Of a stretch of 64,000 nucleotides of DNA, positions 44,995 through 54,149 are shown piece by piece. Numbering within the stretch: the first letter of the stretch is position 1; every line of letters begins with the position of its first letter. Both the position numbers and the translations under genes were made by a program. The notes beneath the pieces are model-generated. The model had not been told where the DNA came from and ran no database searches. It was given only the letters and a program-made list of their open reading frames with translations. Source of the DNA: a virus; IMG/VR virus record IMGVR_UViG_3300027733_000034, positions 1 to 64,000 of that record. One strand, written 5' to 3'.

Positions 44995-46650
44995 TTAAAT
45001 GGCTGGTCCTCGAACATCCCCTATATTTGACCAAGACACATACGAATTGCCTACAATATAATAACCAGCATTGCCAGGAGATTTTTTATCAAAATTTACA
45101 AGACTAGACGCAGAAGAACCATTCAATCCAAGATTGCCGCCAGCTCCTCCTAATGTATATAATGAACCAGAATCAGAAGATGAACCCCCAGATAAAAGTG
45201 TTCCGTTTTTGCCAGGTACTACATAAACTTTAGTTGTGCCAGAACTTCCTCCTGCTCCTGGGAGACTTCCAGCACCACCACTACCGGCAGCAGATGGATG
45301 AATCGCCTGAAAGCCGACAACCATAAAATCACCAATAGAACCACCACCACCACCACCACCGCTAATAACTCCAACATTTTTAATTGAAACATTAGAATTG
45401 ATTTGTAAAGCATCTCCTCCGTTTTCAGCCTCATTAGAAACTCCGGCTCCAACACCACCAGCTCCGACTATATAACCATAATTATTAATTGTAATTTTAC
45501 TGGAAAATGGTAAACTTTCCACAGTAAATGCTGGCTTGTTTGTAGAAGAAGAACCTACAATCACTCCTTCTTTGATATTAATAGTTACAATTGGTGTTAA
45601 TTTTTGATCCCAACCCTTATCTATTAATGCCTGTTTTGTGCTAAAATTATAAGTGTTAGATGTTATGTCTATAACAAAATTTGCAGTGGTGGGTGGTGGC
45701 GGAGTGTCCACTATTGGAGGTGTGTGTATTACTGGAGAGACTGTTTGTGGTGTAGTAATTTGATTGCCAACCACACTATCAAAAACCCAAGCACAATTAG
45801 ACACCTTAAATCTTAGAGAATTTAAAGCCGTATTTTCTCTACGATTGGTGTAGTCAATATACAGTTTCATTTGTATCCTACCCTCTCCCTGTAAAGCGCT
45901 CGCAGTTATGACAGAAGCTGGAGTTTGTTTGGCAATCATTTCTCCGGTCCAAGGTGGTCCTTCTTTTTCTTCATAATAAACGGCTCCATCTACAGAAAGT
46001 GTTTCGGGGTCACTTATGTTTTCATAAGGAAAATCAAATTGACAATATACCGTTTTGGTTTGAGGACATTTTAATATGAGACCATTGCAATTCAAATCTC
46101 CATTAGAACAATAACCGATGCCAGAACCATATGTAGCACACTGAGCATAAGCTATAGCCGTACCAGTCCTGCAAGTAGTGGGATCTGTTTTTGAAATCTG
46201 TTTGGATATTATTTCTTCTGTAAAAGAAAAGTTGGTAATAATGGCTTCTTGATTTTCTGCATATAGAGGTATGGTGGATGTTGGGTTGGTTACGGGAAAA
46301 TGGTTATTAAGCCAGTTTCCGATTTCTTCAACTACTGCAGCTGGCTTGCTCGTTTTAGAATTGTAAATACCGGGATAAAAAATGGTTAAAGGTTTTAACC
46401 ATTTAGCACTATTAGTTTCTACGGTAGAAGCAAAGGAAATCCATGTAGCAGAATTTTGTTTTGCTAAAGTCAAAGCATTATCCCAACCATCTTGATTGTA
46501 TAAAAATAAATCAAACAAAGGTTGCCACAAACTTTCTGCACTGAGTTTTATGTTATAAACCCATTTATCCAAATTAGCATAGTTCTGATTCATTAGTTGT
46601 AATGAATCTCCTATGAAATCTGTTTTTGATACTGGTAAAGTAGTTGGCAT
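44995..46650 (-). CDS. Polyglycine-rich adhesin, paralogue B
   Basis: 551 residues. N-terminal helical part with LAKQNSATWISFAST, like paralogue C. A Cys-rich stretch (~150-210; TTCRTGTA, ECATYG-like, YCSNGDLNCNG) is probably disulfide-bonded. The C-terminal ~190 residues: I-N-N-Y-G-Y-I-V-G-A-G-G, I-K-N-V-G-V-I-S-G-G-G-G and a final hydrophobic strand. Polyglycine sandwich adhesin like gp38. Starts TAATATG on the TAA of paralogue C. Confidence 0.7.
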   Translation of the reverse strand: MPTTLPVSKTDFIGDSLQLMNQNYANLDKWVYNIKLSAESLWQPLFDLFLYNQDGWDNALTLAKQNSATWISFASTVETNSAKWLKPLTIFYPGIYNSKTSKPAAVVEEIGNWLNNHFPVTNPTSTIPLYAENQEAIITNFSFTEEIISKQISKTDPTTCRTGTAIAYAQCATYGSGIGYCSNGDLNCNGLILKCPQTKTVYCQFDFPYENISDPETLSVDGAVYYEEKEGPPWTGEMIAKQTPASVITASALQGEGRIQMKLYIDYTNRRENTALNSLRFKVSNCAWVFDSVVGNQITTPQTVSPVIHTPPIVDTPPPPTTANFVIDITSNTYNFSTKQALIDKGWDQKLTPIVTINIKEGVIVGSSSTNKPAFTVESLPFSSKITINNYGYIVGAGGVGAGVSNEAENGGDALQINSNVSIKNVGVISGGGGGGGSIGDFMVVGFQAIHPSAAGSGGAGSLPGAGGSSGTTKVYVVPGKNGTLLSGGSSSDSGSLYTLGGAGGNLGLNGSSASSLVNFDKKSPGNAGYYIVGNSYVSWSNIGDVRGPAI

Positions 46651-46651
46651 A

Positions 46652-47437
46652 TTAAGTTATAAGGTTCCAAGAATTATTTATATTTTTATATCTTTGTCTT
46701 ACAATACGAGCTGTGGTGGAATCTGCTCCAGTCAAGGAATAAGAAATAGATAATGTTTTGGCACCAGAAGAAGGGCAAGGAGCTGACACGGCTAACGCTG
46801 GTGTAGTATAGGTACAATGGTCATATGCATTATCACAAGGACCCCAACCAGCATTACCGCCGTGATGATTACAACCCCGAGAATGGGGGTTACTGCAACT
46901 CGAACAATTAATGGTAGCACCTCCACCAGTTGGAGTACAGGGTTCTTCTAATTTTCTCGCAAAGGTATAAGAAAAATTATAATCTTTAAAAAGATTTACA
47001 TACACAGAAACTGTTTGACCTTCTGTATAATTAGAAGAAATAAAGTTAGCATTTAACCAATTAGGAATACTTAGGTTAATATAATTAGAATTAGTATACC
47101 AATCATCAAAACTAATAACAGTTGGAAATACTAGACTAAATTCCATACTCCAATTAGAACTTAATTGTTTAACTGTATTATGAGCGGTATTCCATCGTTC
47201 ACCGAAATTTTTTAAATTAGACGTAACACTTAACCAAGCCGCACTATTAGATGAAAATAAAGAATACAAGGCATTCCAGTTTGTCGCTTTTTCTTCTAAA
47301 GAAGATAAACTATAAGAAAGGGCTTCTACATTGTAATTAATGACGTCTACAGATTTATCTAAACACAAATCTTCATCTATCAAATGAATGATAGAACAAT
47401 CATAATTTAATTTTTCTGGTAAAGAAGCTAAAATCAT
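46652..47437 (-). CDS. Adhesin-type protein, paralogue C, without polyglycine
   Basis: 261 residues. Helical first half with repeated S-A-A-W-L-S-V and S-S-N-W-S-M-E-F-S-type units like paralogue B, then a Cys/His-rich block (~165-215; CTPTGGG, CSSCSNPHSRGCNHHGG, CDNAYDHC), perhaps a metal or disulfide knot, and a strand-rich end. It lacks the polyglycine domain. Start in ATAATATG on the TAA of the LamG protein. Confidence 0.65.
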   Translation of the reverse strand: MILASLPEKLNYDCSIIHLIDEDLCLDKSVDVINYNVEALSYSLSSLEEKATNWNALYSLFSSNSAAWLSVTSNLKNFGERWNTAHNTVKQLSSNWSMEFSLVFPTVISFDDWYTNSNYINLSIPNWLNANFISSNYTEGQTVSVYVNLFKDYNFSYTFARKLEEPCTPTGGGATINCSSCSNPHSRGCNHHGGNAGWGPCDNAYDHCTYTTPALAVSAPCPSSGAKTLSISYSLTGADSTTARIVRQRYKNINNSWNLIT

Positions 47438-47438
47438 A

Positions 47439-50400
47439 TTATATCCAATTTATTTTATATAAAGACATATGGGCCGGTGATATTTTATAAACACTTTGTT
47501 TTATTGCACTTTCTAGATATTTTTTTGTTTTTTCATCTCCATTAAAGTTGTGTATGTTTATATTATAATATTTACTTTTACTCCCTGGAAGTTGCATTTT
47601 AAACCAATGTTCTATTTCTTCCACATAATGTCTATTACCACTAGGCATGTTCCATACCAAATCATGATGAGAGTCAGAAAATTTAAAACAAAGATAAAGT
47701 TGTTCTATGTCTCCATATTCTAGGGATTTGTTATAAATTCTTAAATCCGCCACTTTACCTATAAATTTATAAGCATCTTGTACCAATACCACATCATTTA
47801 AAGTACTATTTTTAACAGAGTCGGCTCCTAATAATAAAGAAGATCTATAGGTAAAATATAAATGTTTATTATCTGGTATAATTTTAGAATCTATTAAAAC
47901 AGCATCTAAATAAAAATTTGCTTTATGATTTTCAGTATCAAAATTTAAAACAAAATGATGCCATCCTGGTTTTAATATTGTAGTGTCACAGGTAAGTGTC
48001 AAGTCTTCTAAAGACGTTCCAGACGGGTAACCTATTTTAAGTTTCCAAGACAATGATTTGTTAAATTTGTAAAATTTACGCAAAAATTGAAATCCGGAAA
48101 AGTCTCCACTGGCACAAAATACTGGAGAAAAATTATTTAAATTGTCTAATGTGGATAAATCTGTTCTGGCTATCAAATCCCCACTCATATCCATCATATA
48201 CAATTCTTTGTCTCGGGCGTCTATGATTACAGCTAGGTCTTGGAATGAAAATTTTGTACAGCCTTTAATAGGGGTTTTGACAAAATTAATATATCTAAAA
48301 GTCTCTGTGGTTCTGATACAAATATCTTCTTCTACATTAGCCCTTTTGCCTATGCGAGTGGTTCTAATTATACCAAAATCATCAATTCTAGATATACTAT
48401 CTTGATCATGAAGTACCCATACATTATTAGAAGAATCACAAGTTATTTGTTGAACTGGTCCAAATGTAGCAAACATGGTTGGGGTGCCATGAGTATCAGT
48501 TAAAGGGTTGTATGCAGTTTTATAAACATTGTTACCCAAAGACTGCCAAATATTACCTTTATTATCTATTGTAGAACAATTTCCGTAAATTTCTAAAACC
48601 TGCAATAGTTTTGTTCGGGTATTTGCTGTTTTATATTTAAAAATTTCTATGCGTCTTGTATTTTTGTTTTTCAAATAAACATTGTCTATAAAAACTCCAT
48701 CTGAAGAAATTTTAGTAATTTGTTGTTTTGAATTTTGATACAAATATAATACTCCAGTGTCATCCACTTCTATTTGGGTTATTCCATAAGTTCCTGTATA
48801 GGTTTTAATTAAAATGTTGTCTACATCATATTTGTAACCAATAGCGTTGTTTGTATCAAAAATCCAATAGCTAAAATCAAATAACCTAATTGTTATAAAA
48901 TTAGTAGAAGAAATCGGAGCAGTTCGTGTAGTTGGTAAATTGGATATATTGGTAATTTTGTTTTGATAATTTAAACTAAAGATCTGGCCACCGGCTCGAT
49001 CTACCATAGTAAACAATGGAGCTGTCATAGCACTGTTGTTTATTAATCCATATCCACTATTATAATAATTTCCAAAAATTTGACTTCCTTGAATGTCATT
49101 CCAATCTTCCACATTTACCCACAAAGAAGTAGTAAAGTGTCTGGTTTCTAAAAGATTAGTTCTGGCTGGAAAGACTGCATGAGTGGTTCCATCCAATTCC
49201 CAATAATCTGAATTTTGAAGATCTAATCTATTGGTATGCACTATGCCATTATGATTATAAACTGAAGAATCCATTAAAGGAGATTGGCTCCAATCTGTTA
49301 TTTCTAAAACCTTAGATCCTAAAGAAGAATTTTTAGCACCGTCTAGATATGGTATATAGGATAAATTAGTTTCTGGACCGACATGAAAATATTTATAAAA
49401 TGCTCCGGGTTCCATATACAAGGTTGATGGAACATCATATACATAATTTTGATTAGGGTCTAGACGATCATTATATAACATGACCTGAGCAGACAAAGCT
49501 TGATCAAATGTATAATAAGCTGAATTATAAAATCTATCTAACCAAACCTTATCTCCAGCATTAGAGCCAGATAACCAAGCTCCTAACCAAGTATTAGAAT
49601 TAATTGAAATACTGGGAGGTTGTGGTAGACCTACGATGGTATCTTTATAATCTATTTGTCTGGCATATATTCTATCAGAAACAAAGGGATGGTGTCCAGC
49701 AACTGCTCCATCTTCTATTAATCCAACATTTTGAATAGGAGTTCTTTCAGCAGTTGGTGTATAACTAAATGGAGTTTCTTTATCTTTTATAAAAACTCTT
49801 TCTACTCCAAAAGCCTGATATCCGAGATGAACCTTATCCAATCCACCGTCTTGATTAGTACCCGTAAAGATAGATTCATACACTCTTTGAATACCGGAGA
49901 AACCTCCTACATAGTCAGAATGCATGCTATAATTGTATTCTGGAGTTTGATAGTTTTTTAACCCGTGGATATTTAACTCATAAACTGCGCGTCCGTCTTT
50001 TAACTTTGGATATTCGAAGGCATACTGGCCTAGATAATTTTGCAAGAAAGGACTAACATTTGTTATTGGATCCGGAGTTATTTCTCCTCTGTAATCTAAT
50101 TTGCTAGTAGTATATTTAGTGATATGAGAATTTGAAACTTCTCGATCTTCTATTGGTCTGTGTTTATAAGAAATAAATTTTAAAAATCCAGAAGTCGGAA
50201 GAGGTCTACCTGGATAACCAGCGTCCACAAACCAAGGAAATATTTTAAATATTTTAGAAGTAGTTGTTGAATCTAAACCAACAAAATATCGAAAACTAGT
50301 ATTTGGTACAAATAAACAAATACCATCTTCACTTAAAATGTAAGCGAATTTTTGAGTAATACTTTCTGGAAATTTTCTAGGAGCAAATCGTAATACCGAA

Positions 50401-50984
50401 GAACCTGTACTAGAAATGGTAGAGGTGTCCCAGGTTAATAAAAACCTATGAGGAGATTTGCTATTGGCTTTATTAAAAGAAGGAGTTTCTACCATTACCA
50501 AATCTTTATCTGCGATTGGATCTATTGTTTCCTCATCTCTTACAAATATAAATTTTAACGTATCATTAGCAGAAATATTGACCGGGTAACCAACTGTGTT
50601 GGGTGCTGCTCTTGTGGTTTGCTGTAAATAACTAGCAGCAACTCCAGAAGAGGTATTAGTGGTTTGAATACCAACTACATTATCATACGGATAAGAGGTT
50701 GTGGCTACTGGAGTCTCTATAACTCTAAGAGGTTCCTCTATTGCCGGATGTTGATGTACTTCAAAGGCAGAAGTGGAATTAATTAAATTGCTTAAAATTA
50801 ATCCAGTTTTTCTATTAAAAGAGGTGTCTTTAAAATTCTTAAAAAGAGGAGACAATCCCAACTTCATTCCGCCTCTAAAACTTAAATCTGTTTGTTTTAC
50901 AGTAAACTGTCCACCGGCTACATCAAAATGTATAGGTTGCCAGGTTATTTGATTTAAATCTGGAAAATTAATAGAAGCAGCCAT
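47439..50984 (-). CDS. LamG-type fibre protein interrupted by a propeller
   Basis: 1181 residues. ~560-640 is the first half of a LamG/concanavalin-like domain (Y-W-E-L-D-G-T-T-H-A-V-F, F-T-T-S-L-W-V-N). ~640-970 is a strand-rich insert with NHL/propeller-like units (D-D-T-G-V-L-Y-L-Y, D-N-K-G-N-I-W, D-S-S-N-N-V-W-V). ~975-1110 completes LamG (W-H-H-F-V-L-N-F, F-I-G-K-V-A-D-L-R-I-Y-N-K-S-L). The N-terminal 550 residues are beta-rich. Probable carbohydrate-binding tail fibre. TATAAATA at 50990-50997. Confidence 0.72.
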   Translation of the reverse strand: MAASINFPDLNQITWQPIHFDVAGGQFTVKQTDLSFRGGMKLGLSPLFKNFKDTSFNRKTGLILSNLINSTSAFEVHQHPAIEEPLRVIETPVATTSYPYDNVVGIQTTNTSSGVAASYLQQTTRAAPNTVGYPVNISANDTLKFIFVRDEETIDPIADKDLVMVETPSFNKANSKSPHRFLLTWDTSTISSTGSSVLRFAPRKFPESITQKFAYILSEDGICLFVPNTSFRYFVGLDSTTTSKIFKIFPWFVDAGYPGRPLPTSGFLKFISYKHRPIEDREVSNSHITKYTTSKLDYRGEITPDPITNVSPFLQNYLGQYAFEYPKLKDGRAVYELNIHGLKNYQTPEYNYSMHSDYVGGFSGIQRVYESIFTGTNQDGGLDKVHLGYQAFGVERVFIKDKETPFSYTPTAERTPIQNVGLIEDGAVAGHHPFVSDRIYARQIDYKDTIVGLPQPPSISINSNTWLGAWLSGSNAGDKVWLDRFYNSAYYTFDQALSAQVMLYNDRLDPNQNYVYDVPSTLYMEPGAFYKYFHVGPETNLSYIPYLDGAKNSSLGSKVLEITDWSQSPLMDSSVYNHNGIVHTNRLDLQNSDYWELDGTTHAVFPARTNLLETRHFTTSLWVNVEDWNDIQGSQIFGNYYNSGYGLINNSAMTAPLFTMVDRAGGQIFSLNYQNKITNISNLPTTRTAPISSTNFITIRLFDFSYWIFDTNNAIGYKYDVDNILIKTYTGTYGITQIEVDDTGVLYLYQNSKQQITKISSDGVFIDNVYLKNKNTRRIEIFKYKTANTRTKLLQVLEIYGNCSTIDNKGNIWQSLGNNVYKTAYNPLTDTHGTPTMFATFGPVQQITCDSSNNVWVLHDQDSISRIDDFGIIRTTRIGKRANVEEDICIRTTETFRYINFVKTPIKGCTKFSFQDLAVIIDARDKELYMMDMSGDLIARTDLSTLDNLNNFSPVFCASGDFSGFQFLRKFYKFNKSLSWKLKIGYPSGTSLEDLTLTCDTTILKPGWHHFVLNFDTENHKANFYLDAVLIDSKIIPDNKHLYFTYRSSLLLGADSVKNSTLNDVVLVQDAYKFIGKVADLRIYNKSLEYGDIEQLYLCFKFSDSHHDLVWNMPSGNRHYVEEIEHWFKMQLPGSKSKYYNINIHNFNGDEKTKKYLESAIKQSVYKISPAHMSLYKINWI

Positions 50985-50989
50985 TAATA

Positions 50990-50997
50990 TATTTATA
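50990..50997 (-). promoter_or_regulatory. TATAAATA box before LamG fibre gene
   Basis: Exact TATAAATA, with five bases between it and the ATG at 50984. Confidence 0.5.
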
Positions 50998-51018
50998 ACA
51001 ATTATTAAAAAACCAATT

Positions 51019-51396
51019 CTAATTTTTATAGTTCTCTGATTTTAAATCAGAAACACTATAATTTTCAAATTCTAATCTAAAAAATAAGTCATTTAATATT
51101 TTTTCATCAGAACAAATTGCTAGAATTTCTTTATACTTGTTTAAACTTTTATAAGCCAAATCTACAATAAATTCATTTGTAGAGAAAACTGCTACAATGT
51201 CTTTTATATTAAATGTTAATTTTTTTTGAGTAATAAAATCTAATAGAGTTAAAGTTCCATCCGGGCCCTCTAATGGATCTGTATCATCTAAAAGCATAGT
51301 TACATATTTTAAATGATAGATTTCTTCAGAAATTTTTAAAGTTATTCTAACAATTTTAAGAGGATTTGATAAATTTTCTAATAATAATTCCAACAT
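51019..51396 (-). CDS. Small virion-region protein, 125 aa
   Basis: Beta then helical: SNPLKIVRITLKISEEIYHL, LLDFITQKKLTFNIKDIVAV, then SLNKYKEILAICSDEKI. No family recognised. GAATAAATAAATTT precedes its ATG. It lies between two fibre genes; possible fibre-assembly chaperone. Confidence 0.55.
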   Translation of the reverse strand: MLELLLENLSNPLKIVRITLKISEEIYHLKYVTMLLDDTDPLEGPDGTLTLLDFITQKKLTFNIKDIVAVFSTNEFIVDLAYKSLNKYKEILAICSDEKILNDLFFRLEFENYSVSDLKSENYKN

Positions 51397-51440
51397 AAAT
51401 TTATTTATTCTTATTGTAAAAATTAATAGATCGAATTAAA

Positions 51441-52385
51441 TTAATCGCAACATATATTTGCACTTGCACTATATTCTACGACCGAACAATCGGTAAATAC
51501 ATTGTCATAATAACATCCTCCAGAGCCGTTTGTTAATATTGAATCTGGGTGGTAGTCACAAACAACTCGGTCACAAACCGAACAATATTCATAAGCTCCA
51601 ATGCTGGGTGCTAGATATAATACAGTACCAGCTCCATAAAAATAACTTACACCATAAGTACCACCAAATCCATTTGTTGTTGTATCCGTAGATCCGGTAG
51701 CATATCCATAACAATTTCCGTATCCAACAGAAGATACTACCACACCATTAGTTTGAGGAATGCTGTTTAAATCTGCTGTTGAATTCATGGTGTAAGAGCT
51801 TCCTACAGTGGTTCCATTACGAGTAATTGTATTGGAAACATTTAAACCAACAGTTACAGAAAATTTAAAACATTTGTTATATGTTTTATCTATCACTAAA
51901 ATTTCATAAGAAGTGCCAGAATCTAAACCAGCCAATGTTATATTAGTATTTGCAGCCACATCTTGTTGCAAATAACCTGTATTACTAGTTGTATGTTTTC
52001 TAACCTGATAATTGTTACTAGTTCCAGAAAGTTTAAAAATAATGCTACCGTTATTACTTCCCCCAGAACCAGTTTCTGGTGTTGACTGGACTATGGTTAA
52101 AGTAATATTGTAATTTGAAGAACCGTAAAAATTACTCAACGTTATAGTACCAGAAGTAGGTATAGCACTATTATCTGAAGAATTGGGAACACGTTCTTTA
52201 ACTATTAAATCATTGTTTTGCCCAACTAGTCCTCTATAATATTGAGATAAACCAACAAACTCAACACCGTTATAGTATGGGTAGCCGGAGTCGGCATCTA
52301 CTCCGGCTAAAACATTAATAATGGGAATACCATATTCATTCCTAATATCACTCATTTTAATAGTTCCAGAACTAGGTAAAGCCAT
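51441..52385 (-). CDS. Tail-fibre-type protein with Cys-rich end
   Basis: 314 residues. M-A-L-P-S-S-G-T-I-K-M-S-D-I and I-P-T-S-G-T-I-T-L-S-N-F are the paired 'SGTI' motifs seen in many phage tail proteins. ~85-180: a fibronectin-like beta domain. The C-terminal ~50 residues have about ten Cys (CSVCDRVVCDYH, CYYDN, ICCD), probably a disulfide knot. Structural, exact position in the virion unknown. Confidence 0.65.
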   Translation of the reverse strand: MALPSSGTIKMSDIRNEYGIPIINVLAGVDADSGYPYYNGVEFVGLSQYYRGLVGQNNDLIVKERVPNSSDNSAIPTSGTITLSNFYGSSNYNITLTIVQSTPETGSGGSNNGSIIFKLSGTSNNYQVRKHTTSNTGYLQQDVAANTNITLAGLDSGTSYEILVIDKTYNKCFKFSVTVGLNVSNTITRNGTTVGSSYTMNSTADLNSIPQTNGVVVSSVGYGNCYGYATGSTDTTTNGFGGTYGVSYFYGAGTVLYLAPSIGAYEYCSVCDRVVCDYHPDSILTNGSGGCYYDNVFTDCSVVEYSASANICCD

Positions 52386-52390
52386 AAAAA

Positions 52391-53806
52391 TTATTTAGAT
52401 TTTAATATTTCTATTTCTGTCTTTAATTCTTTTATAGCTTGAATTAATAATGGGACTATTTTTTCATATTTAACAGCTTTGTAACCAGTCTCTCTGTTCA
52501 TTACAACACTAGGAAGTACCTTTTCAATTTCCTGAGCAACGACTCCTACATCATGGCCACTATACACCTCTTGAAGCTCTGTATCCCAATCATATTCTAT
52601 TCCTCTGATGGTTGAAATTTTTTCCAAAGCATCTGAAATTTCTATAATATTTTTCTTCAATCGTATATCAGAACTATAATATGCTACAACATCTCCAGTA
52701 GCATATAAAGTTCCTTGGACCGTAGTGTCTCCTCCTATATTTCCGTAGAACGTGCCGCTTAAAGCAGATGCATAAACTAGAGCGTTGTTGATGACTGTTG
52801 ATCCGATTAACTTATAAAGATATATTGTACCAGCATAAACTACAGCAGTCTGTTTAGTTCCATCTGAAGACATTGCTACGCCTCTCCAATCTCTGACTGG
52901 ATCGTTAGTGGGTGTCCAATTATTTCCGGAATCACTAGAAGTGTATATTTGCCCACTCGATACATCGTACATAGATACAGCAGTTTGTTTAATACCATCA
53001 GAAGACATTGCAACTGCTATCCATTTTTTGTTAGAAACTTTAGGTGTCCAAGTATTTCCAGAATCAGTAGAAACGTATATTTGTCCTCCATTTTCTACTG
53101 CGGTTTGTTTAGTACCATCTGAAGACATTGCAACTGCATTCCAATTTCTGTTAGAATCTTTAGCAACCCAATTATTTCCAAAATCAGTAGAAACGTATAT
53201 TCGACCTCCTGCACTTTCTACTGCGGTTTGTTTAGCACCATCTGAAGACATTGCAACTGCTATCCAATTTCTGTTAGAATCTTTAGCAACCCAATTATTT
53301 CCAGAATCTGTAGAAACGTATATTCGACCTCCCATTACTACAGCGGTTTGTTTTGTACCGTCTGAAGACATTGCTACACCTCTCCACCATCTAACAGAAT
53401 CTTTAGGAATCCAAGTATTTCCAGAATCTGTAGAAACGTATATTCGGCTTGTACTAGTTACTGCGGTTTGTTTTATACCGTCTGAAGACATTGCTACACT
53501 AGACCAAGCTCTCTGAGAATCTTTAGTAGTCCAAGTATTACCAGAATCTGTAGAAATGCATAGTAGACCATCACTAGGGACAGCTGTTTGTTTTGTACCG
53601 TCTGAAGACATTGCAACACTAAACCAAAGTGCGTTAAAAGGTTGGGTAGGAGCTTTGGTGCTAAAATCTGAATCCAATATATTTATAGAAGATGCATACA
53701 AAGTCGGAGCAGAAACACTAGAAGTAAAAGTAGCAATAGCCGGAAGACTGGCGCTGGAACGAACTCCGTTTGTTTCCACTAAAACTCCATTAAAATATTT
53801 GTTCAT
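52391..53806 (-). CDS. Tail fibre with seven Asp-box blades and S74 chaperone
   Basis: 471 residues. ~55-325: seven ~40-residue repeats, each with V-A-M-S-S-D-G-x-K-Q-T-A-V then I-Y-V-S-T-D-S-G-N-T-W (Asp box), the sialidase/BNR signature of a seven-bladed propeller; catalytic sialidase residues are not seen, so binding is more likely. C-terminal ~95 residues: peptidase S74 intramolecular chaperone (S-S-D-I-R-L-K-K-N-I, then G-V-V-A-Q-E-I-E), which trimerises the fibre and cleaves itself off before Ser-Asp. The propeller recurs in the protein at 54150. Confidence 0.82.
   Translation of the reverse strand: MNKYFNGVLVETNGVRSSASLPAIATFTSSVSAPTLYASSINILDSDFSTKAPTQPFNALWFSVAMSSDGTKQTAVPSDGLLCISTDSGNTWTTKDSQRAWSSVAMSSDGIKQTAVTSTSRIYVSTDSGNTWIPKDSVRWWRGVAMSSDGTKQTAVVMGGRIYVSTDSGNNWVAKDSNRNWIAVAMSSDGAKQTAVESAGGRIYVSTDFGNNWVAKDSNRNWNAVAMSSDGTKQTAVENGGQIYVSTDSGNTWTPKVSNKKWIAVAMSSDGIKQTAVSMYDVSSGQIYTSSDSGNNWTPTNDPVRDWRGVAMSSDGTKQTAVVYAGTIYLYKLIGSTVINNALVYASALSGTFYGNIGGDTTVQGTLYATGDVVAYYSSDIRLKKNIIEISDALEKISTIRGIEYDWDTELQEVYSGHDVGVVAQEIEKVLPSVVMNRETGYKAVKYEKIVPLLIQAIKELKTEIEILKSK
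52830..53640 (-). repeat. Tandem propeller repeats in fibre gene
   Basis: Seven ~120-base degenerate repeats; on the plus strand each shows a CATCTGAAGACATTGC-like block. They encode the Asp-box blades of the protein at 52391-53806. Confidence 0.8.
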
Positions 53807-53811
53807 AATTT

Positions 53812-54120
53812 TTAAAATCTAATTTGTTTATGTTCTGTACCAACTCGACAATTAATAATTCCTCTTCCAGAAGGAAGTTCTACATCTGCTGCAATTAATT
53901 CTGCTCCTTCTATTTTATGTTTATCATAAATTTCTTGAGCAGTTGCTACATCTTCAGAAGTTGCTTGAATTATTAATTGTTGAAAAAATTCTTCAATTTT
54001 TAATTTATCTTCTTCAGTTTGGGTGTCTGGTGATTTTTCTATAATTTTTAGCAAATTTACAGATGGTGATAGAGATCTACGTTCCGACCAAGTTGTTCCG
54101 GTTAAATTTAATTGTTTCAT
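53812..54120 (-). CDS. Small tail-region protein, 102 aa
   Basis: MKQLNLTGTTWSERRSLSPS, then an acidic helix (EEDKLKIEEFFQQLIIQATS) and a C-terminal strand part with LPSGRGIINCRVG. No family recognised. Located between two fibre genes; ATAAATATTGATAATATG context at its start. Confidence 0.55.
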   Translation of the reverse strand: MKQLNLTGTTWSERRSLSPSVNLLKIIEKSPDTQTEEDKLKIEEFFQQLIIQATSEDVATAQEIYDKHKIEGAELIAADVELPSGRGIINCRVGTEHKQIRF

Positions 54121-54149
54121 ATTATCAATATTTATTAAAATATAAAGTA

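Noticed and set aside
52908-53516. 202-codon plus-strand frame opposite the propeller gene
   Set aside because: It repeats with the blade repeats of the minus-strand gene and has no start context; a shadow frame.
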